Shown here one piece after another: positions 53,835 through 61,696 of a stretch of DNA of 64,000 nt. Numbering within the stretch: the stretch's first letter is position 1; every line of letters begins with the position of its first letter. The stretch is from Streptomyces physcomitrii (GTDB lineage Bacteria; Actinomycetota; Actinomycetes; Streptomycetales; Streptomycetaceae), in NCBI RefSeq assembly GCF_012273655.1, contig NZ_JAAWWP010000014.1, positions 41,575 to 105,574 of the forward strand, written 5' to 3'. The position numbers and the translations under genes were made by a program. Under the pieces are notes generated by a model, which saw only the letters and a list, made by a program, of their open reading frames with translations, did not search any database and was not told where the DNA came from.

Positions 53835-54994
53835 AGCGACACCTCCTTGCGGCGGCGGACCATCGCGATGAAGACCGGGGCACCGATCAGCGCGGTCACC
53901 GCACCGACCTCCAACTCCCCCTCCGGCAGCACAAGACGCCCCACGATGTCCGCGCCCAGCAGCAGCACCGGCGCGAGCAGGATGCAGTACGGCAGGCTCC
54001 ATCGCAGATCGGGCCCGGCCAGCCAACGCGCCACCAGCGGAATCACCAGGCCCACGAAGCCGATCGGGCCCGCCGCCGCGGTCGCCGCCCCGCACAGCAG
54101 CGTCACCGCGACGACCGTCCCCAGCCGCGTCCGGGCCACATGCACCCCGAGCCCTCTTCCCAACTCCTCCCCCAGCGCAAGGGAGTTCAGCGACCGCGCC
54201 AGCAGCAGGGCCAACACCAGTCCCACTCCCACGAAGGGCGCCAACTCCCCCACCAGCTCGGGCCGCCGCCCCGCCAACGACCCCACCATCCAGAACCGCA
54301 GATAGTCGTAGGTCGCCGCGTCGAAGACCGTCAGCCCCGCGATCAGCCCGCCCAGGGACGCGCTCACCGCCGCCCCCGCCAAGGCCAGCCGCACCGGAGT
54401 CGGCCCGCCGCGTCCCGAGGCCCCCAGCACATACACGACCACACTCGCCAACGCCGCCCCCGCGAACGAGAACCACACCAGCGACAGAAAACTCCCCACG
54501 CCCAGGAAACCGATGGCGAAAACCACCGCCGCCGAGGCTCCCGCATTCACTCCCAACAATCCCGGATCCGCCAGAGGATTACGCGTCAACGTCTGCATCA
54601 GCGCCCCCGCGACCCCCAGCGCGGCACCCGCCAACAGCCCCACCATGGTCCGCGGCACCCGCAGCTCACGCACCACACCCGCCGCATACGAACCGTCGTC
54701 ACCCCACAAGGCCCGCCAGACCTCGCCCCAGGAAACCCCCTTCACCCCCACCCCCACGCTCAGCACCACCAACACCAGCAACACCCCGCCCACGACCACC
54801 AGCCCACCGCCCCGCAACAACACCCGCACCACACCACCGCCGGACCCGGGAACAGACCCAGCAGAGGCAGAAAGAGATCCCGGAACCGAGACCGATTCCG
54901 ACCCCGAGAGCGAATGCGGAGCGGAATCCGAAGGGGAATCAGAAACTGAATGGTCATGAGGAAAAGAACCCTTGGTACGCACTACTTCACTCAC
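53831..54994 (-). CDS. FecCD-family iron-siderophore permease (FepD-like)
   Basis: 387 residues from the GTG at 54994. Membrane permease with the LTRNPLADPGLLGVNAGA motif near residue 130 and GPIGFVGLVIPLVAR near residue 305, both typical of FecCD. The first 60 or so residues are Ser/Asp-rich and hydrophilic with no membrane segment, so the true start is uncertain: a GTG at 54982 is also possible, and neither has a strong ribosome binding site. It is the first gene of the two-gene operon, about 230 bp downstream of an iron box. No substrate-binding lipoprotein or ATPase gene is present in the window, so the partners must be elsewhere. Confidence 0.9.
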   Translation of the reverse strand: MSEVVRTKGSFPHDHSVSDSPSDSAPHSLSGSESVSVPGSLSASAGSVPGSGGGVVRVLLRGGGLVVVGGVLLVLVVLSVGVGVKGVSWGEVWRALWGDDGSYAAGVVRELRVPRTMVGLLAGAALGVAGALMQTLTRNPLADPGLLGVNAGASAAVVFAIGFLGVGSFLSLVWFSFAGAALASVVVYVLGASGRGGPTPVRLALAGAAVSASLGGLIAGLTVFDAATYDYLRFWMVGSLAGRRPELVGELAPFVGVGLVLALLLARSLNSLALGEELGRGLGVHVARTRLGTVVAVTLLCGAATAAAGPIGFVGLVIPLVARWLAGPDLRWSLPYCILLAPVLLLGADIVGRLVLPEGELEVGAVTALIGAPVFIAMVRRRKEVSL

Positions 54995-55222
54995 CCGCCC
55001 GCAGAAACCAACGACACAAAAACCCGCCTGCACAAGAAGCCCGTCAACAAAGTCCCCCGCCGGTACGGGAAGCCGGTTACACGGCAGCCCCGTTCACGGC
55101 ATCGCTTCTTCCTCCCCACGTCACCCGGGACCGCGTTCGGCTCCGTCCAGACCCACGACAAGGCGTCCGTCCAGACGTCCGTCCGGCCAAGGGCCCGGAC
55201 ACGTCAGGACACACAACCCCGC

Positions 55223-55245
55223 ATCGTAAAGTAAGGCTAACCTTA
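55223..55245 (-). promoter_or_regulatory. Iron box and -10 element upstream of the permease operon
   Basis: Minus-strand TAAGGTTAGCCTTACTTTA (55245-55227) matches the iron-box consensus at 15 of 19 positions. A TACGAT -10 candidate follows at 55228-55223. The distance to the first permease start is about 230 bp. I see no gene in that leader (54995-55222) on either strand. Confidence 0.78.
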
Positions 55246-55344
55246 CTCACCAGAGCGAAGGCAGCCGAGATTCACCTCCACCTCCCAGCAGGCAGCAGGC
55301 GCCGCGGACACCTCCATGACCAAGGGATCGACGGCGCAGGGAAG

Positions 55345-55364
55345 TTCACGCCCGGAAGCGTGAA
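55345..55364 (-). terminator. Small hairpin downstream of the cNMP-fold gene
   Basis: A perfect 7-bp stem (TTCACGC with GCGTGAA) and 6-nt loop lie about 75 bp after the stop of the 55440-55895 gene. It is a modest candidate terminator. The rest of 55246-55439 shows nothing else I can name. Confidence 0.35.
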
Positions 55365-55439
55365 CCCGACGTCAGGGCAGGGCAGTTGGCGCTCACGGCC
55401 GGGGGCCGGAACCCTGACGCGGAGAAGCCTCCGGACCGG

Positions 55440-55895
55440 TCAGGAGGGCAGTGGACCGCTGTGCGTCCGATGCTGCTCCACCAGCTCCGCCCGCGTGGTA
55501 CCCAACCGCTCCGCGAGCACCTCCGCGACACCGCGCAGCAGCACGACCCCCAACGCCGGTCGCATATCGCAGAGTTGCCGTACCGAGGCACCGTCGAACT
55601 CGTAGGCGCGTACCTGCGTGAACGCCTCCGCCCCGAAGTCCCACTCAAACGGCGGAAACAGCCAGGACCATCCCAGCAGGTCGCCCGGCCCCAGGGAATC
55701 CACCACCAGTCTTCCCCGCCCCGGCACCCACACATCCAGGGAGACCACCCCCGACCGCACCACCCAGAACCGGTCCGCCACGCCACCCGCCTCGCAGACC
55801 CGCGCGTCGGCGGGGAAGCCCACCTCCCGCGCCAGGGACATCAAGGGCGCCCGGAAGTCACGCGGCACCACATTCAGCAACCGCACCGAACCCAC
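55440..55895 (-). CDS. Cyclic-nucleotide-binding-fold protein without a DNA-binding domain
   Basis: 151-residue protein with the Crp/Fnr cyclic-nucleotide-binding beta-barrel fold: glycines at the turns (EAGGVADRFWVVRSG, then VDSLGPGDLLGWSWLF), followed by a helical end. It stops at about residue 150, where Crp-family regulators would have a helix-turn-helix. The phosphate-binding cassette is not the cAMP type, so the ligand is unknown. The start is the GTG at 55895, with GGGAGGTGG six bases upstream. It reads toward the permease operon but is separated from it by the iron box and its promoter. Confidence 0.8.
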   Translation of the reverse strand: MGSVRLLNVVPRDFRAPLMSLAREVGFPADARVCEAGGVADRFWVVRSGVVSLDVWVPGRGRLVVDSLGPGDLLGWSWLFPPFEWDFGAEAFTQVRAYEFDGASVRQLCDMRPALGVVLLRGVAEVLAERLGTTRAELVEQHRTHSGPLPS

Positions 55896-56084
55896 GACAC
55901 ACCACCTCCCGCGCCCGCCCCACCTGGTCAGGCATCTCCCCCAACCAGCCTAAAACCGGACACCGGAACCAGCCTGACGAGGCGCCCCGCCGTCACGACA
56001 CCGGACAGCGCCCCGGCCACGGTCCGTACTCGTCGATGACGTGCGGTGAGTCCGCCGGAGGTCTCCGCGAGGACCGTGAGGCCC

Positions 56085-57251
56085 TCAGGAATCCCGGCGG
56101 ATGGCGACCAGGGCGACGTCGTCCTCCAGGCGGGGGTGGGCGAAGGAGCGCAGGTCCTCGCGGATCGTCGCCAGCAGGCGCTCGGGGTCGCGGTCGGTCC
56201 AGCGGGCGACGCGTTCGGCAAGCGGGTAGAAGGACCCCGCCGCGTCACGGCACTCGATCACCCCGTCCGTGTAGAGGAGCAGGGTGTCACCGGGAGCGAA
56301 GTCGAAGGCGTCGACCCGGACCGGCTCGGCGGCCAGATCGCCCAGCCCCAGGGGCACCGCGGGCCGGCTCGCGGCCAGCTCGGTCACCCGTCCGTCCCGC
56401 AGCAGCAGCGGCGAGGGATGCCCGCAGTTCAGCGCCCGGATACGGTGCTCGCCCTCCGGCAGGTCGACCACCACGGCCGTCACGAACCCCTCCAGCTGGC
56501 GGCGCTTCACCCCGCGCCCCTCGGCCCCGGCCCCCTCCTTCTCCTCGCTTCCCCGCTCCTCCAGGTCCTCCCACAGACTGCTCTCCAGCGAAGGGGCCAG
56601 CTCGGGCAGCGGCGTACGGCTGCGGGCCGACCGGCGGAAGGCGCCCAGCAGATCCGAGACCGTCGCCACCGCCGACAGCCCCTTGCCCTGCACGTCGCCC
56701 ACCAGTACCCGGGCGGTCGTCCCCATCGACGCGGCGGCGAACAGGTCCCCGCCGATCGCGGCCTCCTCCTCCGCCGCCAGATAGCAGGACGCCACCGCCA
56801 GCGGCCCCACCCGCTGGGGCAGGGGTCGCAGCAGGACACGCTGTGTCACCTCCGCCACCCGCCGTACGCGCGTCAGCTCACGCTCGCGCCGTCGCCGGAT
56901 CGCGCTCGCCATGGTCGAGGCCGCGCAGATCAGTACCGCCGTCGCGACGACCACCGGAAAGTTCGCCACCCCCACCAGACCGTTGAACCAGGACGCCACC
57001 ACCACGGAACCCAGCGTCGCCAGGCCGATGACCAGCACCGCACCCGGTCCGCAGAACACCGCCGCCAGCGGCGGGGCGGCGACCATCAGCCCGCTGATCC
57101 GGATCGTCCTGCCGCCGGCCAGATCTATCAGCAGCAACAGCAGCGGCACCCCGAGAACCACCCAGAACATCAACCGCTCGTACCGCCCCACCCCTGACCC
57201 GGTGCCCGCACCGGGGTGCGCACCAAACTCGCCAAACCCCACGAAACTCAT
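56085..57251 (-). CDS. Membrane SpoIIE/PP2C-type serine phosphatase
   Basis: 388 residues. Three or four hydrophobic segments (about residues 28-48, 58-95 and 98-117) are followed by a linker helix and a PP2C/SpoIIE phosphatase domain. Metal-binding acidic motifs are visible: GGDLFAAA, VGDVQGKG, LLYTDGVIE and EDDVALV. Such enzymes usually dephosphorylate anti-sigma-factor antagonists; no partner kinase or antagonist gene is nearby. The start is the ATG at 57251; it has no clear ribosome binding site, and a start nearer the first membrane segment is possible. Confidence 0.9.
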   Translation of the reverse strand: MSFVGFGEFGAHPGAGTGSGVGRYERLMFWVVLGVPLLLLLIDLAGGRTIRISGLMVAAPPLAAVFCGPGAVLVIGLATLGSVVVASWFNGLVGVANFPVVVATAVLICAASTMASAIRRRRERELTRVRRVAEVTQRVLLRPLPQRVGPLAVASCYLAAEEEAAIGGDLFAAASMGTTARVLVGDVQGKGLSAVATVSDLLGAFRRSARSRTPLPELAPSLESSLWEDLEERGSEEKEGAGAEGRGVKRRQLEGFVTAVVVDLPEGEHRIRALNCGHPSPLLLRDGRVTELAASRPAVPLGLGDLAAEPVRVDAFDFAPGDTLLLYTDGVIECRDAAGSFYPLAERVARWTDRDPERLLATIREDLRSFAHPRLEDDVALVAIRRDS

Positions 57252-57428
57252 ACAAACAAAGTACCGACAGAACCCCACCAGCCGCCTGCCCACACCGCCC
57301 CGACCATGGGCGCGGAGGGCCGACACGAAGAACTACGCGCGCAGAACCGGCGGCCCGGAGCGACCGGCACTTGGGAGAAGCGGACGACGGTACGCGAGGG
57401 GCACAGGGCAGGAGGGGTCAGCGCGCGT

Positions 57429-57462
57429 AGTTCCTCCATCGGCCAGGCCGGGCCGATGGAGG
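57429..57462 (-). terminator. Perfect 14-bp stem-loop between the small protein and phosphatase genes
   Basis: TTCCTCCATCGGCC (57429-57442) pairs exactly with 57449-57462 around a 6-nt loop, with no T tract on either side. It lies about 75 bp after the stop of the 57536-57859 gene and probably ends its transcript. The rest of the 284-bp gap holds nothing else recognisable. Confidence 0.55.
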
Positions 57463-57535
57463 AAGACTGACACAGCAGCCACACCATTACACAGAGTGAT
57501 CAAACATCAGGGTCCTCGGAGAGCCGGGGGCCACC

Positions 57536-57859
57536 TCACCCCTCCGCCTGAGGCACGAGCGCGCTCCACGCCGGGCCCGCCACCGCCGCCTCCACCTCGA
57601 ACTCGACGCGCACGGTGGGCGGAGAACCGATCAGCTCAGCGGCCCGGTTCGCGGGCAGGGACCCCACGGGGGGCACCTCCCGCTCCCACACCATCACCGC
57701 ACCCCACCGGTTGCCCACCGGATCGGCCACCCACAGCTTGAGGCACAGTCCCTCGACCCGCTCCCAGGACGCGGCCCCCTCCGCCTCCAGCGAGTCCCGC
57801 AGGGCGGAGAGGGTCTGGCCCGACCCGTCCAGATCCCACCAGACGACGACAGCTCTCAC
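57536..57859 (-). CDS. Small conserved actinobacterial protein, probable ferredoxin-like alpha/beta fold
   Basis: 107 residues from a GTG at 57859 with GGAGG about 10 bases upstream. Features: AVVVWWDLDGS at the start, then LCLKLWVAD, NRWGAVMVWE, NRAAELIG and a VEFEVEAAV end. The pattern of short strands ending in paired Trp residues resembles small dimeric alpha+beta barrel proteins of the YdhR monooxygenase-like kind found in Streptomyces. The function is not known from sequence. Confidence 0.75.
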   Translation of the reverse strand: MRAVVVWWDLDGSGQTLSALRDSLEAEGAASWERVEGLCLKLWVADPVGNRWGAVMVWEREVPPVGSLPANRAAELIGSPPTVRVEFEVEAAVAGPAWSALVPQAEG

Positions 57860-57966
57860 AGTCCCGGCACCTCCACGCTCCGACGGGCGAGAGCACTCGG
57901 CTCCCCTTGCCTACGCCTCGGGGACCTCACGCCCTGCCGCCCCCGCACCCCCGCGGCTCCACGCCG

Positions 57967-58701
57967 TCACCAAGGAACCGTGCCGTTGTCGTCCTGCGAG
58001 GTGCCGGTCGGGCCGTCGGGGCCGAGCGTCGCCAGGCGGACCGCGATACGGGCGCCCTCCTCGACCGTGCGGTGCCCGCGATGCCCGTTGATGTCCGTGG
58101 CCGTGAACCCGGGGTTCGCCGAATTCACCTTGATCCCCGTGCCTCGCAACTCCTTCGCGTAGGCGACCGTCAGGGCGTTCAGCGCCGTCTTCGAGGACTG
58201 ATACGTCATCAGGTTGTAGCCGCGGAAAGGGGATTGCTCATCCGCGTTCAGCGTGAGCGAACCCGCGTCGCTCGACAGGTTCACGATGCGGCCCGCGGGA
58301 GAGCGACGGAGCAGCGGCAGCATCGCGTTGGTCACCGTGACCACGCCGAAGACATTGGTCTCGAAGACCTCCCGCATGTCCTCGCCGCCCGCCTCGCTCG
58401 GCGGACCGCTGAAACTCCCCACGATTCCGGCGTTGTTGACCAGCACGTCCAGCCGCCCGTACTCCCGCTCCACCCACTTCGCGAGCGCGGCCACCGACAC
58501 GGGGTCGGTCACGTCCAGCCGCACCGCCCGCACCCGCAGACCCGCGGCGGCCAACTCCCCCTCGGCCCGTTTGCCCCGCACCTCCGCCCGCGCCCCGAGG
58601 AGGCACTCCACCCCGAACCCCGCGAGCTGCCGCACCACCTCCAGCCCGATCCCCTTGTTCGCCCCCGTCACCAGGGCAACTCGCCCATCCGACACGCTCA
58701 T
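57967..58701 (-). CDS. SDR-family NAD(P)H-dependent carbonyl reductase
   Basis: 244-residue short-chain dehydrogenase. The cofactor motif TGANKGIG is at residues ~12-19, followed by NNAG near 89 and the catalytic Ser (NLSSDAG) and YxxxK (YQSSK). The sequence resembles the plant-type carbonyl reductase subgroup. The ATG at 58701 is listed; a GTG at 58695 has a better-spaced GAGGGG and would remove two residues. It lies 121 bp downstream of a FAD monooxygenase gene on the same strand. The substrate is unknown. Confidence 0.92.
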   Translation of the reverse strand: MSVSDGRVALVTGANKGIGLEVVRQLAGFGVECLLGARAEVRGKRAEGELAAAGLRVRAVRLDVTDPVSVAALAKWVEREYGRLDVLVNNAGIVGSFSGPPSEAGGEDMREVFETNVFGVVTVTNAMLPLLRRSPAGRIVNLSSDAGSLTLNADEQSPFRGYNLMTYQSSKTALNALTVAYAKELRGTGIKVNSANPGFTATDINGHRGHRTVEEGARIAVRLATLGPDGPTGTSQDDNGTVPW

Positions 58702-58822
58702 CACCCCTCATCGCCACGGACCACAGACCCCACACACCCGCACACCCGCACACCGTGCCCATCGCGTCGGCCGCACCGGAGTCGGCAGCCGCCGCACCCC
58801 TCAGCCGACGTCGCGCCCGGCC

Positions 58823-60340
58823 TCAGGCCGCGGCCGGGACTCCGAACCACCGGGCAAGGGCCTCGGTCAGCCCCTCCAGGGGCTCTCCCTCCCGGCCCAC
58901 CCAGGCCACGTATCCGTCCGGGCGCACCAGGACCGCCCCCACGCCCGCGAACAACTCCCGCGCGGCCGTGTCCGTGCACCGGACGGCAACGGTGTCCACC
59001 CGGTCCGCCCAGTCAGCACCCCCGGTCGCGGTGGAGCCGGTGAAGTCGAGGAGGACGCCCCGCGCCCGGTGCAGCAGGGTGAACGCCTCGACCGGCGTAC
59101 CGTCCGGGCCGGTCAACTGCCGTGCGGGCAGGCGCCGTCCGAGCAGGGGATGGTCGCCCGGCCCGACCTCGTAGCGGATGTCCAGGCCCGTCACCATGCC
59201 GATCAGGTGGGTCCGTACCTCCTCGTACGCGGTCAGCTCCTCGAAGACCTCGCGCATCGGGTCCATCGCATCGTCCGAGAGGTAGAGGGTGCGCTGCGCC
59301 AAGGTGTTGGTGAGCACCCGTGCGCCCACCGGATGCCGTTCCTCGTGATAGCTGTCGAGGAGGCCCCCCGGCGCCCAGCCCTGCACCTCGGCCGCCAGCT
59401 TCCATCCGAGGTTCACCGCGTCCTGCACCCCGGCGCTCATGCCCTGGCCGCCGATCGGCAGATGCACATGGGCCGCGTCCCCCGCGAGCAGCACCCGCCC
59501 CCGCCGGTACGTCACCGCCTGGCGGCTCGCATCCGTGAACCGCCCGACCCACAGCGGCCGTCCCGCGCTGATGTCCTCACCGGTCAACCGCAGCCAGGCC
59601 TCCGCCACTTCCTCGAAGGACGGGCGGACGACCTCGCGCTGCGGTACCGCGGCACGGTCGTAGTAGGTCACCCTGAAGCGCTCGGGGCCCTGCTGGAAGC
59701 AGAGGACCATTCCGCCGGCTACGCGTTCGCCGTTGGGGCGGGGGCGCACCCGTACGCCCTCCACCTCGGCGAAGGACATCTCCACGCCCGCGTCCGAACC
59801 GGGGAATTCCACCCCGGCCCGTTTGCGCACCAGGCTTCTGCCTCCGTCGCATCCGACCACAAAAGCCCCGCGCACCCGGACCTGAGCGCCCTCCGCGGAA
59901 CGCGCCTCGACCACCACCCCCTTGTCCTCCTCGGTGAATTCCGTGACCTCCCACCCGCGGCGTATGCGCGCCCCGAGTTCCTCGGCCCATTTCTCCAGGA
60001 CCGCCACCGTCAAGGACTGGGGTACGGCCTTCGCCCCGTACGAACCGCCTTCCACCTCGCGGTAGTCGAGGCCGACCCCGCCGAAATGCCCCATGTCGAT
60101 CGTGCCGAATCCCCCGAAACGGGGCAGCAGGCCCCGCTGGTCGAAGACCTCGATCGTCCGGGCGGTGAACCCCAGCGCGCGCGACTGGTCGACCGGTACG
60201 GCCTCGCGTTCCAGCACCACGCAGTCCACGCCGCCCAGCCGCAGCTCCCCGGCGAGCATCAGCCCGACCGGGCCCGCGCCCACGATGACCACGTCGGTCT
60301 CCCACACACCCGAGCCATCGCGCTCGCCGAACTCACCCAC
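58823..60340 (-). CDS. FAD-dependent aromatic hydroxylase (class A flavoprotein monooxygenase) 1
   Basis: 505 residues from the GTG at 60340. It contains the dinucleotide-binding motif VVIVGAGPVG, the VVGCDGGRS motif and the LLAGDAAHVHLP motif of FAD_binding_3 monooxygenases, plus the C-terminal thioredoxin-like domain ending (RPDGYVAWVG). These enzymes hydroxylate or rearrange aromatic polyketides and phenols with NAD(P)H and O2. A later GTG at 60307 would align exactly with the start of its paralogue at 61697. It is clearly a paralogue of that protein: both keep GPVGLMLAGE, SRALGFT, FDQRGLL and GHFGGVG. Confidence 0.93.
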   Translation of the reverse strand: MGEFGERDGSGVWETDVVIVGAGPVGLMLAGELRLGGVDCVVLEREAVPVDQSRALGFTARTIEVFDQRGLLPRFGGFGTIDMGHFGGVGLDYREVEGGSYGAKAVPQSLTVAVLEKWAEELGARIRRGWEVTEFTEEDKGVVVEARSAEGAQVRVRGAFVVGCDGGRSLVRKRAGVEFPGSDAGVEMSFAEVEGVRVRPRPNGERVAGGMVLCFQQGPERFRVTYYDRAAVPQREVVRPSFEEVAEAWLRLTGEDISAGRPLWVGRFTDASRQAVTYRRGRVLLAGDAAHVHLPIGGQGMSAGVQDAVNLGWKLAAEVQGWAPGGLLDSYHEERHPVGARVLTNTLAQRTLYLSDDAMDPMREVFEELTAYEEVRTHLIGMVTGLDIRYEVGPGDHPLLGRRLPARQLTGPDGTPVEAFTLLHRARGVLLDFTGSTATGGADWADRVDTVAVRCTDTAARELFAGVGAVLVRPDGYVAWVGREGEPLEGLTEALARWFGVPAAA

Positions 60341-60618
60341 ACCGATCAGCCCTTCCCACACACCGCAACGCGACCCCAACCCCACGACGGGGAAGGGAAG
60401 AAACCCGGGAATTGGTAACCAACAGACGACAGAAGAAGCAGACCACAGAAGACGGAGGAACAGAGGAATAGAGAGACCGCAGAGCGCGGAGGAAGGTCAG
60501 GAGAGAACAAGGCGAAAGGAGGCGGGCGGCATGAGAAGCGGGAGAGCGGAGGTTCAGGGAGCCGCTCTCCCGGGAATTGCTGCCGTGCCGGACCGGACGC
60601 CCCGCCGCGGAGAGCGGA
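60341..60618. other. Purine-rich intergenic stretch
   Basis: Between the hydrolase stop and the monooxygenase 1 start. The plus strand from about 60420 to 60530 is strongly purine-biased and has lower GC than its surroundings. As the leader of monooxygenase 1 it would be pyrimidine-rich. No clear promoter or terminator is visible. Confidence 0.5.
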
Positions 60619-61395
60619 TCAGTCCGTGTAGAACTCGATCAGCGCCGGGCACAGCACCTCGGGCGGTACGCGATGCCAGACCCCGGGCAGTTCCAGATGC
60701 CGGCCCCGCCCGAGCGCCTTCGCCGTCTCCTGGGAGGCCGCCCGCAGCCAGTCGCCGGTCTGCGTACTGCTGACCACCAGCGTCTCCACCTGCGTCCGGG
60801 CCAGCCGTTCGACCGGCAGGCGTCCGTCGCCGCAGACCGCCGTGTCGTAGGGCAGGGTGTGCGCCACCGCCTCGTTCGCCGCCCACATCGGCGAGTTCTT
60901 CCACTCCTCGACCATCTCGGGGGTGAAACCCACCAGTTCGAGCAGGAACATCTCGGCGGCGTCACCATGGCGCCCCTGCTCCAGCAGGCTGTCCAGGCGT
61001 TCCGCGAAACCCGGCGGGGGGCCCACATGGCCCGCCACCCGGTACGGCGGTTCCAGCAGCGCCAGTTTCCTCATCGGCGCGCCCACCATCGCCGCTTCCA
61101 GGGTCAGCAGGGCACCGCTCGATCCCCCGAAGACGAAAGGCTCGCCGCCCGCCGCCTCCATCACGGCGGCCAGGTCCTCCACCTCGCGCTCCACCGCGTA
61201 TTTCTCGGCGTCACCGCTTTCCCCGCGGCCCCGGCGGTCATAGGCAAAGGTCGTGAAATTCGCCTCCAGTTCGGTGACGATCGAATCGAAGATGTGATGG
61301 TCCCGGAATCCGCCGCCGAGCAGCACCAAGGGAGGGCCTTCTCCCTTTCGCTCGTAAGCAATGGCGGTCCCGTCCGCCGACACCACATGTTCCAT
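60619..61395 (-). CDS. Alpha/beta-fold hydrolase
   Basis: 258-residue alpha/beta hydrolase. It shows an oxyanion segment (LLGGGFRDHHIFD), a DRRGRGESGD segment, the nucleophile elbow GGSSG near residue 100, and a late catalytic His (GVWHRVPPEV). The start is the ATG at 61395 with GAGGGGG five bases upstream. It does not look like an NRPS type II thioesterase. It sits between two paralogous FAD monooxygenases and faces the second one across a 301-bp divergent region. The substrate is unknown. Confidence 0.9.
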   Translation of the reverse strand: MEHVVSADGTAIAYERKGEGPPLVLLGGGFRDHHIFDSIVTELEANFTTFAYDRRGRGESGDAEKYAVEREVEDLAAVMEAAGGEPFVFGGSSGALLTLEAAMVGAPMRKLALLEPPYRVAGHVGPPPGFAERLDSLLEQGRHGDAAEMFLLELVGFTPEMVEEWKNSPMWAANEAVAHTLPYDTAVCGDGRLPVERLARTQVETLVVSSTQTGDWLRAASQETAKALGRGRHLELPGVWHRVPPEVLCPALIEFYTD

Positions 61396-61696
61396 CACAA
61401 CCCCCTCGACATCGAAAACCACACCCCGAATCCAGCCCCCACAACCAAGCAACCCACCCGCCCCGCCGTCAACGCGTACCCGGACCGCACACCGAGCCGC
61501 GCCACCTGCCCGTTCAACCGCGGAAACACCGCACTCGCACGGGCGCACCCGACCGGCTACCCTCACGAAAAATCCGCCCCACCCCGCCCGCCGCAGCACA
61601 CCGCACCGCTCAATTCACGTCACACCGAACCGAATTGACCGGTGCCCGCAGTCGCGCACCTCAGGCAGAATTCACTTCACACGGGAGAGCCGCAAC
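61396..61696. promoter_or_regulatory. Divergent promoter region between hydrolase and monooxygenase 2
   Basis: 301 bp between two divergent genes. It contains an inverted repeat TCAATTC-N15-GAATTGA (61610-61616 and 61632-61638), which could be a repressor operator, and TTGACC at 61635-61640 as a possible -35; no well-spaced -10 follows. There is no coding sequence in it that I trust. Confidence 0.5.

Noticed and set aside
54950..55234. Basic 94-codon plus-strand frame across the permease leader
   Set aside because: It overlaps the permease start and iron box, has no ribosome binding site and shows no recognisable features.
60531..60773. An 80-codon plus-strand frame with a perfect AAAGGAGG eight bases before its ATG
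   Set aside because: The product is Arg/Pro/Ala-rich with no recognisable fold and runs antisense into the hydrolase gene. The AAAGGAGG lies in a purine-rich tract where such matches arise by chance. Kept only as a weak possibility.
60619..61395. The alpha/beta hydrolase as the missing NRPS thioesterase
   Set aside because: Its sequence resembles general alpha/beta hydrolases rather than type II or PBP-type thioesterases, it lies beyond several unrelated genes, and it has no iron box.
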